Positions 55,847-64,000 of a stretch of 64,000 nt of DNA are shown here, piece after piece. The position numbers and the translations under genes were made by a program. The stretch's first letter is position 1. Every line of letters begins with the position of its first letter. The notes beneath the pieces were generated by a model. The model did not search any database. It saw only the letters and a program-made list of their open reading frames with translations, and was not told the DNA's origin. Source of the stretch: Streptomyces beihaiensis (GTDB taxonomy: Bacteria; Actinomycetota; Actinomycetes; Streptomycetales; Streptomycetaceae); assembly GCF_026274175.1 (NCBI RefSeq), contig NZ_JAPHNL010000321.1, positions 1 through 64,000 of the forward strand, written 5' to 3'.

Positions 55847-56782
55847 TCAGGCTGCGCGCCTGGTGATGATGCTGTACACGGACGCCTTGTCCCGGGCCAG
55901 GGAGTCCGAGAAGCTCACCGCCATCTCGCGCAGCTCGTCGATGGGGCCGCTCACGCCACCGGGGAAGTGCTCCTCGATGTTGAGCCGGACCTTCCCGAAC
56001 CAGTGGACGACCTCCGCGTTGGACGGCATGATCCGCATGTCCTCGAGGATCAGGCCGTGTTCCTCCAGAACGCGGGCGAAGTAGGCGGGGCTCTTGCGGT
56101 TGGCGCAGGCGAGGCGGTCGACGGTGTCGGGGATGGCTGAGGAGTACGCGGTGAGGCTGCCCTTGTAGAGGGTGTCGGAGACGACGAGGAGCCCGCCGGC
56201 CCGCAGGCGCTTGGACACCGCCTTGACGGAAGCCTCGAAGACGTCGTTGAGGAAGTGCGTGTAGACGCCGCGTACGACGACCAGGTCGTAGGGGATGTCC
56301 GGCTCCGGCAGCAGGTCGACGTCCTGGCCGTTGCACAGGAAAAGTCGGATGCGGTCCGCGAGTTCATGACCGGCGAGTCGCTCGGCGCAGTACTCCAGCT
56401 GGCGTTCGCTGATGTTGACCGCGTCCACGGTGCGCGCCTCGGGAAAGTGCTCGGCGAGGTGACGGGAGAGATAGCCCCACCCGCAGCCCAGGTCCAGAAT
56501 CCGGTGAATTCGTGGTCGGTCCGCGCCAGTCAGTCCGGCGATCTCCAGCTGGCGGTCGAAATGACGTACTTCGGAGGGGCCCACCGTGCCGGGTGTGGGG
56601 CCGGCAGCCAGTTCCTCCTCGTCGAACAGGCCGAACTGGAACAGCAGGTTGTCGGGGCCCAGCGCCTTGTGCCACATCCGGGGAGGACCGTCGTAGGTGT
56701 AGACGACCTTGGGCCGGTAGGCGTCCACACGGGGGCTGTCGATCACGTGGATGACAGGCGGGGAGGCCGGTGTGGGGGGCAT
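55847..56782 (-). CDS. SAM-dependent methyltransferase of the terpene locus
   Basis: The 311-residue class I methyltransferase has motif I ILDLGCGWGYLSRHLAEHF near residues 90-108, VDAVNISERQLEYC and a cyclopropane-synthase-like N-terminal lead (DNLLFQFGLFDEEEL). ATG 56780-56782 follows GGAGGAACACAC; the frame to 57283 runs into unconserved leader. It diverges from the 7-TM/terpene cyclase operon and is probably part of the same pathway. It is not the geranyl-diphosphate 2-methyltransferase of 2-methylisoborneol clusters. Substrate unknown. Confidence 0.82.
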   Translation of the reverse strand: MPPTPASPPVIHVIDSPRVDAYRPKVVYTYDGPPRMWHKALGPDNLLFQFGLFDEEELAAGPTPGTVGPSEVRHFDRQLEIAGLTGADRPRIHRILDLGCGWGYLSRHLAEHFPEARTVDAVNISERQLEYCAERLAGHELADRIRLFLCNGQDVDLLPEPDIPYDLVVVRGVYTHFLNDVFEASVKAVSKRLRAGGLLVVSDTLYKGSLTAYSSAIPDTVDRLACANRKSPAYFARVLEEHGLILEDMRIMPSNAEVVHWFGKVRLNIEEHFPGGVSGPIDELREMAVSFSDSLARDKASVYSIITRRAA

Positions 56783-57119
56783 GTGTGTTCCTCCAGCAAC
56801 CCCCCGGTGAGGGGAGGCAGTCGCCGTGGACATGGTGTGAGGCGTTCCTCCATGGAGCCGTCCGTTCTGGGGACCGCACCAGAGCGTGCCGGGTGCACAC
56901 GGAGCAGTACGGACCCGTGTGCGACGCACGTCCGGACACGTGCACCACCCGAGCGCGGCCGTGCTTCGCCGGGATGTGCGGAGCCGGTGTCGCAAAGGAA
57001 CCTGCGGGAAAGGACTGCGGTTGTCTGTGGCGCCGACGCGCCCGGGGAGCAGTCGACCGGCCCGGGACCAGGCACTGGATTCGGATTCCTGCGGCGCGCC
57101 GCACTGTTGAGGAGGGCCG
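56783..57119. promoter_or_regulatory. Divergent promoter region of the terpene locus
   Basis: No gene is supported in this 337-base gap between the methyltransferase and the 7-TM gene. It must contain the promoters for both directions; I see no clear operator. Confidence 0.45.
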
Positions 57120-57821
57120 GTGGAGCCGGTATTCGTCGTCACGGGGCTCGTGGGATTCGTCTTCGGACTCCTGTGGATCGCCTTCGCGGTGGTGCAGGGG
57201 CGCCGGGACCGGTGGGCCCCACTGCCACCTCTGGTCCTGTGCGGGATCCTTGCCTGGGACGGCCTCATGCTCTCCGGTGTCACCTCGGCCTGGAGTTCGA
57301 CCTACGCCTTCGAACCGTTCCTGGTGGCCTTCGAGCTGTATCTGTTCCGGCAGTTCTACCGCTACGGAACCAAGGACTATCCGTGCCTCCCGCGACCTTT
57401 GCTGATGGTGTTCGTGCTGGTCACCGCCGTGCTGACGGTGGCGATGTTCCAGTTCGTGGGGCGCGCTCTCGACGACGAGTACGGCGTGACGACCGGTATG
57501 TTCCTTCAGACCGCGACACCGGCCCTGTGCTTGTCGATGCTCTACCGCAGGGGTTCGGCGGCCGGCCAGTCCGTGCCGGGAGCGGTGTGTCTGCTGATCG
57601 CCCTGGCATCGCTGAGCGTCGGCGCCGCGATCGCACCACCCGGTGGCCGCTATCGGGCCCTGCACGCCTTTCTCGCCGTCACGCAGGTGCTGCTGCAGGT
57701 CTGCTACGTGTGGGCCTTGATCACCTACAGGCGAGCGGCGAACAAGGGGCAGCCGCCCGGCGTCTCCACGGTTCCGTCGCCCGGGCTGCCTGCCGAGGCA
57801 CACAAGAGGAGTCGTTCATGA
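57120..57821 (+). CDS. Seven-helix membrane protein heading the terpene operon
   Basis: The 233-residue protein shows seven hydrophobic helices at about residues 3-23, 33-52, 58-77, 90-110, 120-137, 145-165 and 172-195, with a short disordered C-terminus. Helix 2 carries VLCGILAWDGLML, a Trp-Asp pair that recalls the Trp-Glu of fungal membrane terpene cyclases (Pyr4/PaxB family), which have the same size and seven helices. The GTG start follows GAGGAGGGCCG. The stop overlaps the cyclase start (ATGA). Whether it cyclises, transports or anchors is unknown. Confidence 0.7.
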   Translation: MEPVFVVTGLVGFVFGLLWIAFAVVQGRRDRWAPLPPLVLCGILAWDGLMLSGVTSAWSSTYAFEPFLVAFELYLFRQFYRYGTKDYPCLPRPLLMVFVLVTAVLTVAMFQFVGRALDDEYGVTTGMFLQTATPALCLSMLYRRGSAAGQSVPGAVCLLIALASLSVGAAIAPPGGRYRALHAFLAVTQVLLQVCYVWALITYRRAANKGQPPGVSTVPSPGLPAEAHKRSRS

Positions 57822-58840
57822 CCAGCAGCGCACTCGGTCTGTTCCCTTCCGAGATCCGGCTCAACTCCGCTGCCGATGAGGCCGAGCGGGACATGTGGCG
57901 GTGGCTCGACGGGTTCGGCCTGTGCCGTTCCGAACACGCCCGCGCCAACGTCCGTGCCGCGCGGGTCGCCTACTGCGTCGGCCTGTACTACCCGTCGGCG
58001 TCCCTTGACCGCCTCGTTCTCATCAGCCGGTTCACGGGCTGGTCCCTGCTCATCGACGAGGAGTTCGACGCCGGACCCGCCGGCCGCGATCCGGCGTCCT
58101 GCCTGGCGGCTGTCACGGAGCTCACCGAGGTCTTCGACGCTTCGGCCGGACGGGCCTTGGGGGGCGCGATGGCTATGGCGGCCGCCGAGCTCTGGGGGCA
58201 GCTGGCGCCGGTACGTTCTGCCGCCTGGCGGATGCGTTTCCGCAGCCACATGGCCAACTGGCTGTGGGGCTTCTACGGCGAGACCGTGGACCGTGCTGTC
58301 GGGCGTCTGCCGGGCCTGGAGGAGTTTCACGAACGCAGACGCGAGATGTTCGGCGTCCCCTGGTATCTGGACCTGTGTGAGCACGCGGCCGGTGTGGATC
58401 TGCCGGATGCCGTGCATCGTCTGCCGGCCTTCCGGGCGCTGGCTGCCGCGGTGTCCGACACCACCGCCCTGTGCAACGACCTCGTTTCCGCCGATCGCGA
58501 GCGGGCTGTCGGCTACTTCCACAATGCCGTCTGCCTCTTGGAGCACCACCACGGCTGGTCACCGCAGAAGGCCGCTGCCCGGGTCGGCCGGATGATTGCC
58601 GAAGGCGCCGACCGGATCACGGCGGCCTACCACGACCTGCCTCGGCAACTCGACCGTTCAGGACTGCCCGCGCGGGCCGCCACGGAAGCCCTGCGGTGTG
58701 CCGACGCCTACCTGGACGTGGTGCGCGGCAACCACAGCTACCACCACACCAGCGGCCGGTACACCCACACCGAACTGCTGCCCCCCGGCGGCGACCTGGT
58801 CGAGGGCTTCGCCCGCCCCGTCCCACGGGACCTGCCATGA
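57818..58840 (+). CDS. Class I terpene cyclase
   Basis: The 340-residue cyclase has the aspartate-rich motif D80-E-E-F-D84 in LLIDEEFDAG, the NSE motif N220-D-L-V-S-A-D-R-E228 and the C-terminal Arg314-Tyr315 pair, all needed to bind Mg2+ and diphosphate. It should ionise a prenyl diphosphate (farnesyl or larger; not decidable from sequence). GAGGAG precedes the ATG, which overlaps the upstream stop. The downstream P450 and methyltransferase would tailor the product. Confidence 0.9.
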   Translation: MTSSALGLFPSEIRLNSAADEAERDMWRWLDGFGLCRSEHARANVRAARVAYCVGLYYPSASLDRLVLISRFTGWSLLIDEEFDAGPAGRDPASCLAAVTELTEVFDASAGRALGGAMAMAAAELWGQLAPVRSAAWRMRFRSHMANWLWGFYGETVDRAVGRLPGLEEFHERRREMFGVPWYLDLCEHAAGVDLPDAVHRLPAFRALAAAVSDTTALCNDLVSADRERAVGYFHNAVCLLEHHHGWSPQKAAARVGRMIAEGADRITAAYHDLPRQLDRSGLPARAATEALRCADAYLDVVRGNHSYHHTSGRYTHTELLPPGGDLVEGFARPVPRDLP

Positions 58841-60198
58841 CCACGCCCTCCTGCCCGGAACCCGCCTCGCGGTGTCCCCGCCCGCGCGGTGCGACCCTGC
58901 CCGACGGCCCTCGTCTCACCGCCGCCGAGCTGCACAGAATGGAGAACGAGCGGCAGCTCGCCGCGTGGGAGGCGTACGCCCGCGCATACGGGTCGATCTT
59001 CACGCTGTACGGCGGGGACGCCCCACCCCGGGTCTACGTCAGCGACCCCGCGGCGATCCGGCGGCTCTTCATCAGCGACCGGACGGCCTGGGGAGCCCGG
59101 GGCACCCGGTACTTCCGCCCCGTCATCGGCGCCCAGGCTCTGCCGTACCTCACCGGGGACGCCCACCGTGCCATCCGGCTGCTGCTGGCCCCGCCGTTGC
59201 ACGGGGACCGGGTCCGCGCGCTCGGACCCGCCGTCGACGAGATCATCACCACCGAGCTGGACGAGCTGCGGGGACACCGACGTCCCCTGATCAAACTCGC
59301 CCACGACATCACGCTGAGGCTGATCGTCAGGGTCGCCTTCGGCGCACTGCCACACCAGCGCGAGCAGCACTGCGTTCGCCTGCTCATCGACATCATGGAC
59401 CTGATGTACGAGCCGGCCGCCGCCTCTGGTGGCGGTCCCGACGGGCTTCTGCGGCAGATCGACGGCCTGGTCCAGCAGGTCCAGGCGTTCGTCGGCCAGG
59501 AAGTGACCGCGGCGCGCGGCAGTCCGGACCAGCACCGGAGAGACCTGATCCACCACCTGGCCACCGGCGAGCCCGCCCCTACGGACGAGCAGATCCGCGG
59601 CCACCTCATGACCTTGCTGATCGCCGGCCACGACACCACCGCCAGTGCCCTGGCCTGGGCGCTGTACCAGCTCGAACTCCACCCCGGCATCCGTCGGCGG
59701 GTACACACCGAACTCGACGGCCTCGGGGCTGATGCCGCACCGGCCGCCATCGTCAAGCTGCCCTATCTCAAGGCGGTCTGTGCCGAGGCCCTGCGGCACG
59801 GCTCGGTCGTGCCGGCCGGCCTGGCTCGCGTCGTGCCCGGCGCGTTCGAGTGGAACGGGCACTTCTTCCCGGCCGGCACCGAACTCGTCCCCGCCATCCA
59901 CCTCGTACACCGCCGTCCCGACCTCTACCCCGACCCCGAGCGTTTCGACCCCGAACGATTCCTCCGCCGCAAAGTCTCCGGCAGCCACTACCTCCCCTTC
60001 GGCACCGGTACCCGCCGCTGTCCCGGCGCCGAACTCGCCGAGTTCGAGCTCCCGCTGGCCCTGGCCCGGCTGACCCGCACCCCGGGCCTGCTGCTGACCG
60101 GAGCCGCCCCCGGGCTGCGCACGGTGAAGAACGGGCCCACCATGACCATCCCGCACAGCCTGCTCGTCAGCCTCGCCCCACAGGACGGCCGCCCATGA
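58837..60198 (+). CDS. Cytochrome P450
   Basis: The 453-residue P450 has the I-helix AGHDTTASALAW, the K-helix ExxR (EALR), a PERFDPERFL meander and the heme loop FGTGTRRCPGAELA with Cys395. It lacks a membrane anchor, as bacterial P450s do, and needs separate ferredoxin partners not encoded here. The ATG overlaps the cyclase stop, so the oxidation probably acts on the terpene product. Confidence 0.93.
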   Translation: MTTPSCPEPASRCPRPRGATLPDGPRLTAAELHRMENERQLAAWEAYARAYGSIFTLYGGDAPPRVYVSDPAAIRRLFISDRTAWGARGTRYFRPVIGAQALPYLTGDAHRAIRLLLAPPLHGDRVRALGPAVDEIITTELDELRGHRRPLIKLAHDITLRLIVRVAFGALPHQREQHCVRLLIDIMDLMYEPAAASGGGPDGLLRQIDGLVQQVQAFVGQEVTAARGSPDQHRRDLIHHLATGEPAPTDEQIRGHLMTLLIAGHDTTASALAWALYQLELHPGIRRRVHTELDGLGADAAPAAIVKLPYLKAVCAEALRHGSVVPAGLARVVPGAFEWNGHFFPAGTELVPAIHLVHRRPDLYPDPERFDPERFLRRKVSGSHYLPFGTGTRRCPGAELAEFELPLALARLTRTPGLLLTGAAPGLRTVKNGPTMTIPHSLLVSLAPQDGRP

Positions 60199-61028
60199 AC
60201 GGGACCGGAGACGTCGGCGCGTACTACGACGCGCTCACACCCCTCCTGCAACAGCTGTGGGGCGGCAACTTCCACATCGGCCTGTGGCCAGAAGACCACA
60301 CGGGCACGGACACCGGCACCGCCGACGGAACCACCAAGGAGACAGCCGGCGAGGTGACCGCGGCCGGCGACCGGCTCACCGACCTGCTCATCGGAGAGCT
60401 GTCCCCGCGCCCCGACGACCGGGTCCTGGACGTTGGCTGCGGCATCGGCCACCCCGCCCTGCGACTCGCCCGCGCCACGGGAGCCCGTGTCACGGGCGTC
60501 ACCATCAGCACCACCCAGGTCGACCTCGCCCGGTCCGCGGCCGAAGGGACTGACATCGGCCACCTCACCCGATTCCAGTACGCCGACGCCACCGCCCTGC
60601 CCTATCCGGACCGGTCCTTCGAGGCGGCCTGGGCCATCGAAACCCTCCTGCACATAGGCGAGGTCCGCCGCGCGCTCGCCGAGATCAGACGGGTGCTCCT
60701 GCCGGGAAGCGCCTTCGTCATCAGCGACATGATCCTCAGAGCCCCCGAGCCGGGCCACCACGAACACTCCGTCCCCCGGCTCCTGACTCAGCTGCTCGCC
60801 CTGCTCTCCGACACAGGCTTCCACGTCGAAACCGTCACGGATCTCGATGCGCATCTGCGCCACTCTCTGCATCGGCTCGACGCAGACCTCGACCGTGAAC
60901 GGCACCGGCTCCACAGTCTCCACGGACCTCAGGGGGTGGATGCCCTCACCCGGATCCTTCGCAAGACCATCCCGGGAATCGGTCAGGTCTTCGGCTACAC
61001 CGTCATCACCACACGCACGGCTTCGTGA
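60195..61028 (+). CDS. SAM-dependent methyltransferase, terminal gene of the terpene operon
   Basis: The 277-residue class I methyltransferase has motif I VLDVGCGIGHPALRLARATG near residues 81-100, VTGVTISTTQVDLA, and FEAAWAIETLLHIGEVRRAL, resembling O- or C-methyltransferases of secondary metabolism. It starts at ATG overlapping the P450 stop (ATGA). An insert rich in Thr/Gly/Asp (about 35-55) precedes the SAM core. It likely methylates the oxidised terpene, but site and order are unknown. Confidence 0.9.
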   Translation: MNGTGDVGAYYDALTPLLQQLWGGNFHIGLWPEDHTGTDTGTADGTTKETAGEVTAAGDRLTDLLIGELSPRPDDRVLDVGCGIGHPALRLARATGARVTGVTISTTQVDLARSAAEGTDIGHLTRFQYADATALPYPDRSFEAAWAIETLLHIGEVRRALAEIRRVLLPGSAFVISDMILRAPEPGHHEHSVPRLLTQLLALLSDTGFHVETVTDLDAHLRHSLHRLDADLDRERHRLHSLHGPQGVDALTRILRKTIPGIGQVFGYTVITTRTAS

Positions 61029-61255
61029 GGAGGCGACTGCCCGGTAGGCCGCGTCGCCCGCGTGGATGTGCTGACCGGCCAGTGGGTGTTGTACCGGGAG
61101 CCGAAGGGGGACGAGTGCGCCTCGGCGGTTCGGTGGCGGTTCTGTGGCGGTTCGGCGAGGAGATTGCCTTCTCGACGCCAGGGGGCGCGGTGACGGTATG
61201 GGCGGAGTTCGAGAAGATCCGCTGAGCGCAGGGGCGGGAAGCCGTCCGTCTCCTC

Positions 61256-63643
61256 TCAGCCGTGTGGCCGGGGCGCCTGCGTCCGGAGCCATGCCAGGTC
61301 GCTCTCGGCGCGGGAGCGGGCCGTCCGCTCGCGCGTGAACACCGCGTTCGTCTTGGTCAGGACCAGGGTGAAGGGGCGCCCCTGACGCCGGGTCGTGTGG
61401 GACACGGGCAGGCCGGCCGTGTCGATCCGGTTGTGGACATGCTGGCGTTTGGCCTGGGCGAGTGGCCAGTCCATGGTCCGGCGGGTGCGGGAGGTGAGGA
61501 AGGCGGCGAGGTCGGGGCAGAGGTCGCAGCCGGATCGGCAGGTGCCGGCCGGGGTGAGTGACCAGTCGTCCGCCGCCCGGACGGGGCGGGCGAGGAACGC
61601 GGTCAGCCGGGCCTCACAGTGGCCGGCGAGCGTCCGGAAGACGGGCGCCCGGGACATGCCGTTGTCCGCGGCCATGGCACGCAGCGCCGGGATCAGGCAT
61701 TCCAGGACGGCGTCCGGAAGCCCGCACAGGACGGTGGTGATGGCGTCGGTGGTCTCGGTGTCGGCTGCCTGGAGAATGTGGGCCAGCGGGGTGCCGAGCC
61801 GCTCCAGGGCGGTGCGACGTTCGGACTCGCGGCCGATGCCCAGCCAGCCGGCGAGCTGCTGCTCGGTCGTCCGCCAGGCTCCCCCGACCAGCGGCGCGGC
61901 CACCGCGTCGCCGTCGCCGTCGGCCGTCCGCAGAGCGGTGCAGAGGCCGGGCAGGGAGGTCAGCCATGTTGTGCGGTCGGCCCCGGTCCAGGCGCCGGTC
62001 GGTCCGAACCAGCTGCCGACGGCCTCGCGCGCCCACGCCCGTCCGTACCGTGCCGCGGCCTTCGCGAGGCCGGGGGCATGGTGCTCGCTCAGGGTTTCCA
62101 CCCCGAAAGGGGCGAGGAGCATCGCGGCGGTGTCCGCTTCGGCCAGTCCCACCGCGACGGGCAGGGCGGCGGTGAAGAGCGGTGCGGCGTCCGGGCCCGA
62201 GCCGTGGTGCTTCCAGAAGGGGGCGAGCGACCGGGCGAGCGTACGTGCCAGTTCCGGCTTCCCGTCGTCCAGGTGGCCCTGGAGTTCCTTCAGGGCGCCC
62301 TCGGAGCCGGCCTCGGCGCGTGCCGCGAACGCGCGCTGCCGGGGCCAGACCACCACCGCGGCCCGCCGGTACCAGCGGTCCAGGGTGTTGCCGTAGTTGC
62401 CCATGTAGCCCTCGTACTCGGACTGGTAGGGCGTGAGCTCCTTGTTCTCGGTGGTGGCGCACACCTCGGCGTACGGGACGGGCAGGGAGATCCGCTCGCC
62501 GTCGGGGCTGCCGGGGCGGGTCCACCAGCCGAGGGTGATCTCGTCGTCGATCAGGTCGTTCAGTTCGTAGTCGGAGAAGTCGCCGGTGCGGCGGCGCTCG
62601 GCGCCGGGTTCGCCGTCGGGGTCGAGGAGGCATTCGCCCTCGCACTCGTCGTCCTCGCAGTCGTCGAAGTGCTCGGTCTCGCCGTAGTGGTCGTAGCGGT
62701 CGTAGGGCGGTACGGCGTCCCAGGTCTCCCTCACCTCCGCCAGGGCGAGGACCGCTTCGCAGTCGGCCTGCCCGGCGGCCTGGCGGAGCAGGGCGGCGCG
62801 GGTGGCGTCGGCACCTTTGAGGCGGTCCCAGCCCAGGCCGCGCTGGGTGTACTCGTGGTCGAGGAGGTAGACGAGCCGGTTGGGCGGGGGCGCGGGCCGG
62901 GAGCGGCCGTAGCCGTAGCGTTCCTCGGCCGGCTGGGCGAAGTGCTCGGTCAGGCAGTGGGCCAGGTCGGCCACCGGTGTGCCGTCGCCGCCGTCGGCCG
63001 GTCGGGCACGTTCGGCGAGCAGGTTCATGGTGAGGGTGACGCGGTATCCGGACTTCACCGGCTTGACCTCGTGGCGGCAGTCCGCGTAGAAGGCGGTGAA
63101 GGTCAGCCGCTCCCGGGACGCCTGGTGGATGATGCTGCGGCCGCCGTGTGCGACGACGAGTTCGCCGCCGGTGTGGTGCGAGGGCAGTGAGACCACCAGG
63201 GAGCCCACCATGGCGTCGTTCTTCTCGGAGTCCTGGTGCGGCAGGAAGAACTGGCCCTTGCCGTAGACGAGCAGGGCGTGCGGCTCGGCGCGCAGGACGG
63301 TGGTGGGCGGCAGGCCGAGCGCGGCACGGACACCGTCGAGAACGCCCTCCAGGGTGAGGTCCCAGTCGGGGCCGCCCAGAGTGAGCCGGTCCGGGGTGAT
63401 CTCCCAGGTGTCGCGTACGCCGGTGTCGGTCAGGGTCTGCTCGCCGCGGCCGAAGCGGGCCTGCCGGGCCTGGGCGATCAGCTTCTTGGTGACTGGGGCA
63501 CGGAGCGGCAGGGGCAGCTCGCCGACGCCGTCGACCTCGATGCGCAGGGCACGGGCGGGCATCTCGATACGGGTGCTGAAATCGCCGCGCTGCTCCGCGC
63601 CGCCGAGCAGTTCCGCCAGGTGTTTGCGTGCCCCTCGCCCCAT
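61256..63643 (-). CDS. Large 2-oxoglutarate/Fe(II) oxygenase-domain protein
   Basis: The 795-residue protein has an N-terminal 2OG-Fe(II) oxygenase domain: the facial triad H136-x-D138 in LPHQDSEKND and H191 in DCRHEVKPV, with Arg201 for 2OG binding in SGYRVTLTMN. The remaining 590 residues are helical, with Asp/Glu-rich stretches and cysteines near the C-terminus (CRSGCDLCPDLAAFL), and show no known domain. ATG 63641-63643 follows a GGAACGG-like site. It is convergent with the terpene operon. Protein hydroxylation is more likely than small-molecule chemistry given the size. Function unknown. Confidence 0.8.
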   Translation of the reverse strand: MGRGARKHLAELLGGAEQRGDFSTRIEMPARALRIEVDGVGELPLPLRAPVTKKLIAQARQARFGRGEQTLTDTGVRDTWEITPDRLTLGGPDWDLTLEGVLDGVRAALGLPPTTVLRAEPHALLVYGKGQFFLPHQDSEKNDAMVGSLVVSLPSHHTGGELVVAHGGRSIIHQASRERLTFTAFYADCRHEVKPVKSGYRVTLTMNLLAERARPADGGDGTPVADLAHCLTEHFAQPAEERYGYGRSRPAPPPNRLVYLLDHEYTQRGLGWDRLKGADATRAALLRQAAGQADCEAVLALAEVRETWDAVPPYDRYDHYGETEHFDDCEDDECEGECLLDPDGEPGAERRRTGDFSDYELNDLIDDEITLGWWTRPGSPDGERISLPVPYAEVCATTENKELTPYQSEYEGYMGNYGNTLDRWYRRAAVVVWPRQRAFAARAEAGSEGALKELQGHLDDGKPELARTLARSLAPFWKHHGSGPDAAPLFTAALPVAVGLAEADTAAMLLAPFGVETLSEHHAPGLAKAAARYGRAWAREAVGSWFGPTGAWTGADRTTWLTSLPGLCTALRTADGDGDAVAAPLVGGAWRTTEQQLAGWLGIGRESERRTALERLGTPLAHILQAADTETTDAITTVLCGLPDAVLECLIPALRAMAADNGMSRAPVFRTLAGHCEARLTAFLARPVRAADDWSLTPAGTCRSGCDLCPDLAAFLTSRTRRTMDWPLAQAKRQHVHNRIDTAGLPVSHTTRRQGRPFTLVLTKTNAVFTRERTARSRAESDLAWLRTQAPRPHG

Positions 63644-63724
63644 GGCTGTTCCGTTCCTCCGTGCACCGGCGTGCTCTTGCGACCGTCCTGAAAATCCTAG
63701 TGCCGCGGCGGAACCCGTACCCGG

Positions 63725-64000
63725 ATGCCAGAGAGGTCCAGCAGGATTCCCGGAGGGGACGGACCGGGTGCCCCCGCGCTCACGACCGCCTCCGACGTGT
63801 ACCTCGACTTCCCGTCAGACGAGAACTCCGCCCCGGGCTTCGCGATCCTGCGGGAGGACGCGCAGAAGCAGGGCAAGCGCTACAGCTTCGAGGACGTCCT
63901 GCTGATCGCCGAGGTGGTGTCCGTCTCCTCGGCGCGCAAGGACTACAAGGACTACGACGACTGCACCGCCAAGTACGGCCGTTGCATCACCGCTCGTACC
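63725..64000 (+). CDS. Partial Uma2-like nuclease (runs off window, N-terminus unusual)
   Basis: From ATG 63725 the frame reads ALTTASDVYLDFPSDENSAPGFAILREDAQKQGKRYSFEDVLLIAEVVSVSSARKDYKDY..., matching the middle of a Uma2 domain (EVVS-x-SS-x-RKDY). The normal N-terminal 50-60 residues of the family are absent and no ribosome site is seen, so this may be a 5'-truncated copy. It continues past the right edge. Confidence 0.45.
   Translation, partial: MPERSSRIPGGDGPGAPALTTASDVYLDFPSDENSAPGFAILREDAQKQGKRYSFEDVLLIAEVVSVSSARKDYKDYDDCTAKYGRCITART

Noticed and set aside
61029-61255. Small plus-strand gene after the terpene operon
   Set aside because: Two short protein-like pieces occur in different frames without a start; at best a degraded fragment.

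Overview
This is the replication-origin region of a Streptomyces (or very closely related actinomycete) chromosome. The DNA is very GC-rich, GTG starts are frequent and stop/start overlaps (ATGA, GTGA) are common. The order pcnA / DUF6049 / murJ / pseudokinase / ECF sigma-anti-sigma / trxB-trxA / GNAT / parB-parA / rsmG / jag / yidC / yidD / rnpA / rpmH // dnaA / oriC / dnaN / gnd-like / recF / DUF721 / gyrB / gyrA / DUF3566 / tRNA-Ile is the classic actinobacterial origin block.

Layout. Positions 1-3.8 kb carry the tail of an unidentified gene, a PadR regulator coupled to inositol-1-phosphate synthase, and an MFS permease. Positions 3.9-15.3 kb hold pcnA (minus) facing a plus-strand envelope and redox set: DUF6049 membrane protein, MurJ flippase, a discoidin-tailed pseudokinase, a SigM-like sigma factor with its zinc-type anti-sigma factor, thioredoxin reductase and thioredoxin. 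A GNAT protein and the minus-strand run parB-parA-rsmG-jag-yidC-yidD-rnpA-rpmH follow (15.4-22.4 kb). Seven perfect parS sites and one degenerate site lie between 2.4 and 18.7 kb, all on this side of oriC. dnaA, a two-cluster oriC with about 19 DnaA boxes, and dnaN occupy 22.8-26.9 kb. The right side continues with a compound inverted-repeat element, a short 6-phosphogluconate dehydrogenase, recF, DUF721, gyrB, gyrA, a DUF3566 protein and tRNA-Ile (to 36.2 kb).

From 36 kb the content becomes accessory. There is a large secreted amidase with FG-GAP repeats, a solute-binding-domain protein, simple-repeat tracts, small membrane proteins (including a DLW-39 peptide), a surface protein, a Ser/Thr kinase and its HTH neighbour, then tRNA-Ala(TGC). 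The 3' end of tRNA-Ala and its downstream terminator are duplicated 4,145 bp away. The interval carries a toxin-antitoxin pair, a serine hydrolase with a divergent TetR regulator, and a Uma2 nuclease, which looks like an integrated island that has lost its integrase. Beyond it are a STAND-type ATPase, a decayed HAD gene, an ECF sigma factor with a partner, an intact IS30-family element, two small hypothetical genes and a terpene biosynthetic locus. That locus is a methyltransferase divergent from a translationally coupled operon of 7-TM protein, class I terpene cyclase, P450 and second methyltransferase (55.8-61.0 kb). A large 2OG-Fe(II) oxygenase and a partial Uma2-like gene end the window.

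The most interesting parts are the terpene operon headed by an unannotated seven-helix protein that resembles membrane terpene cyclases in size and topology, the tRNA-Ala island, a parS site at the centre of a 48-bp perfect palindrome between convergent genes, DnaA-box pairs and 12-bp iterons upstream of recF, and a valine in the GyrA quinolone pocket.
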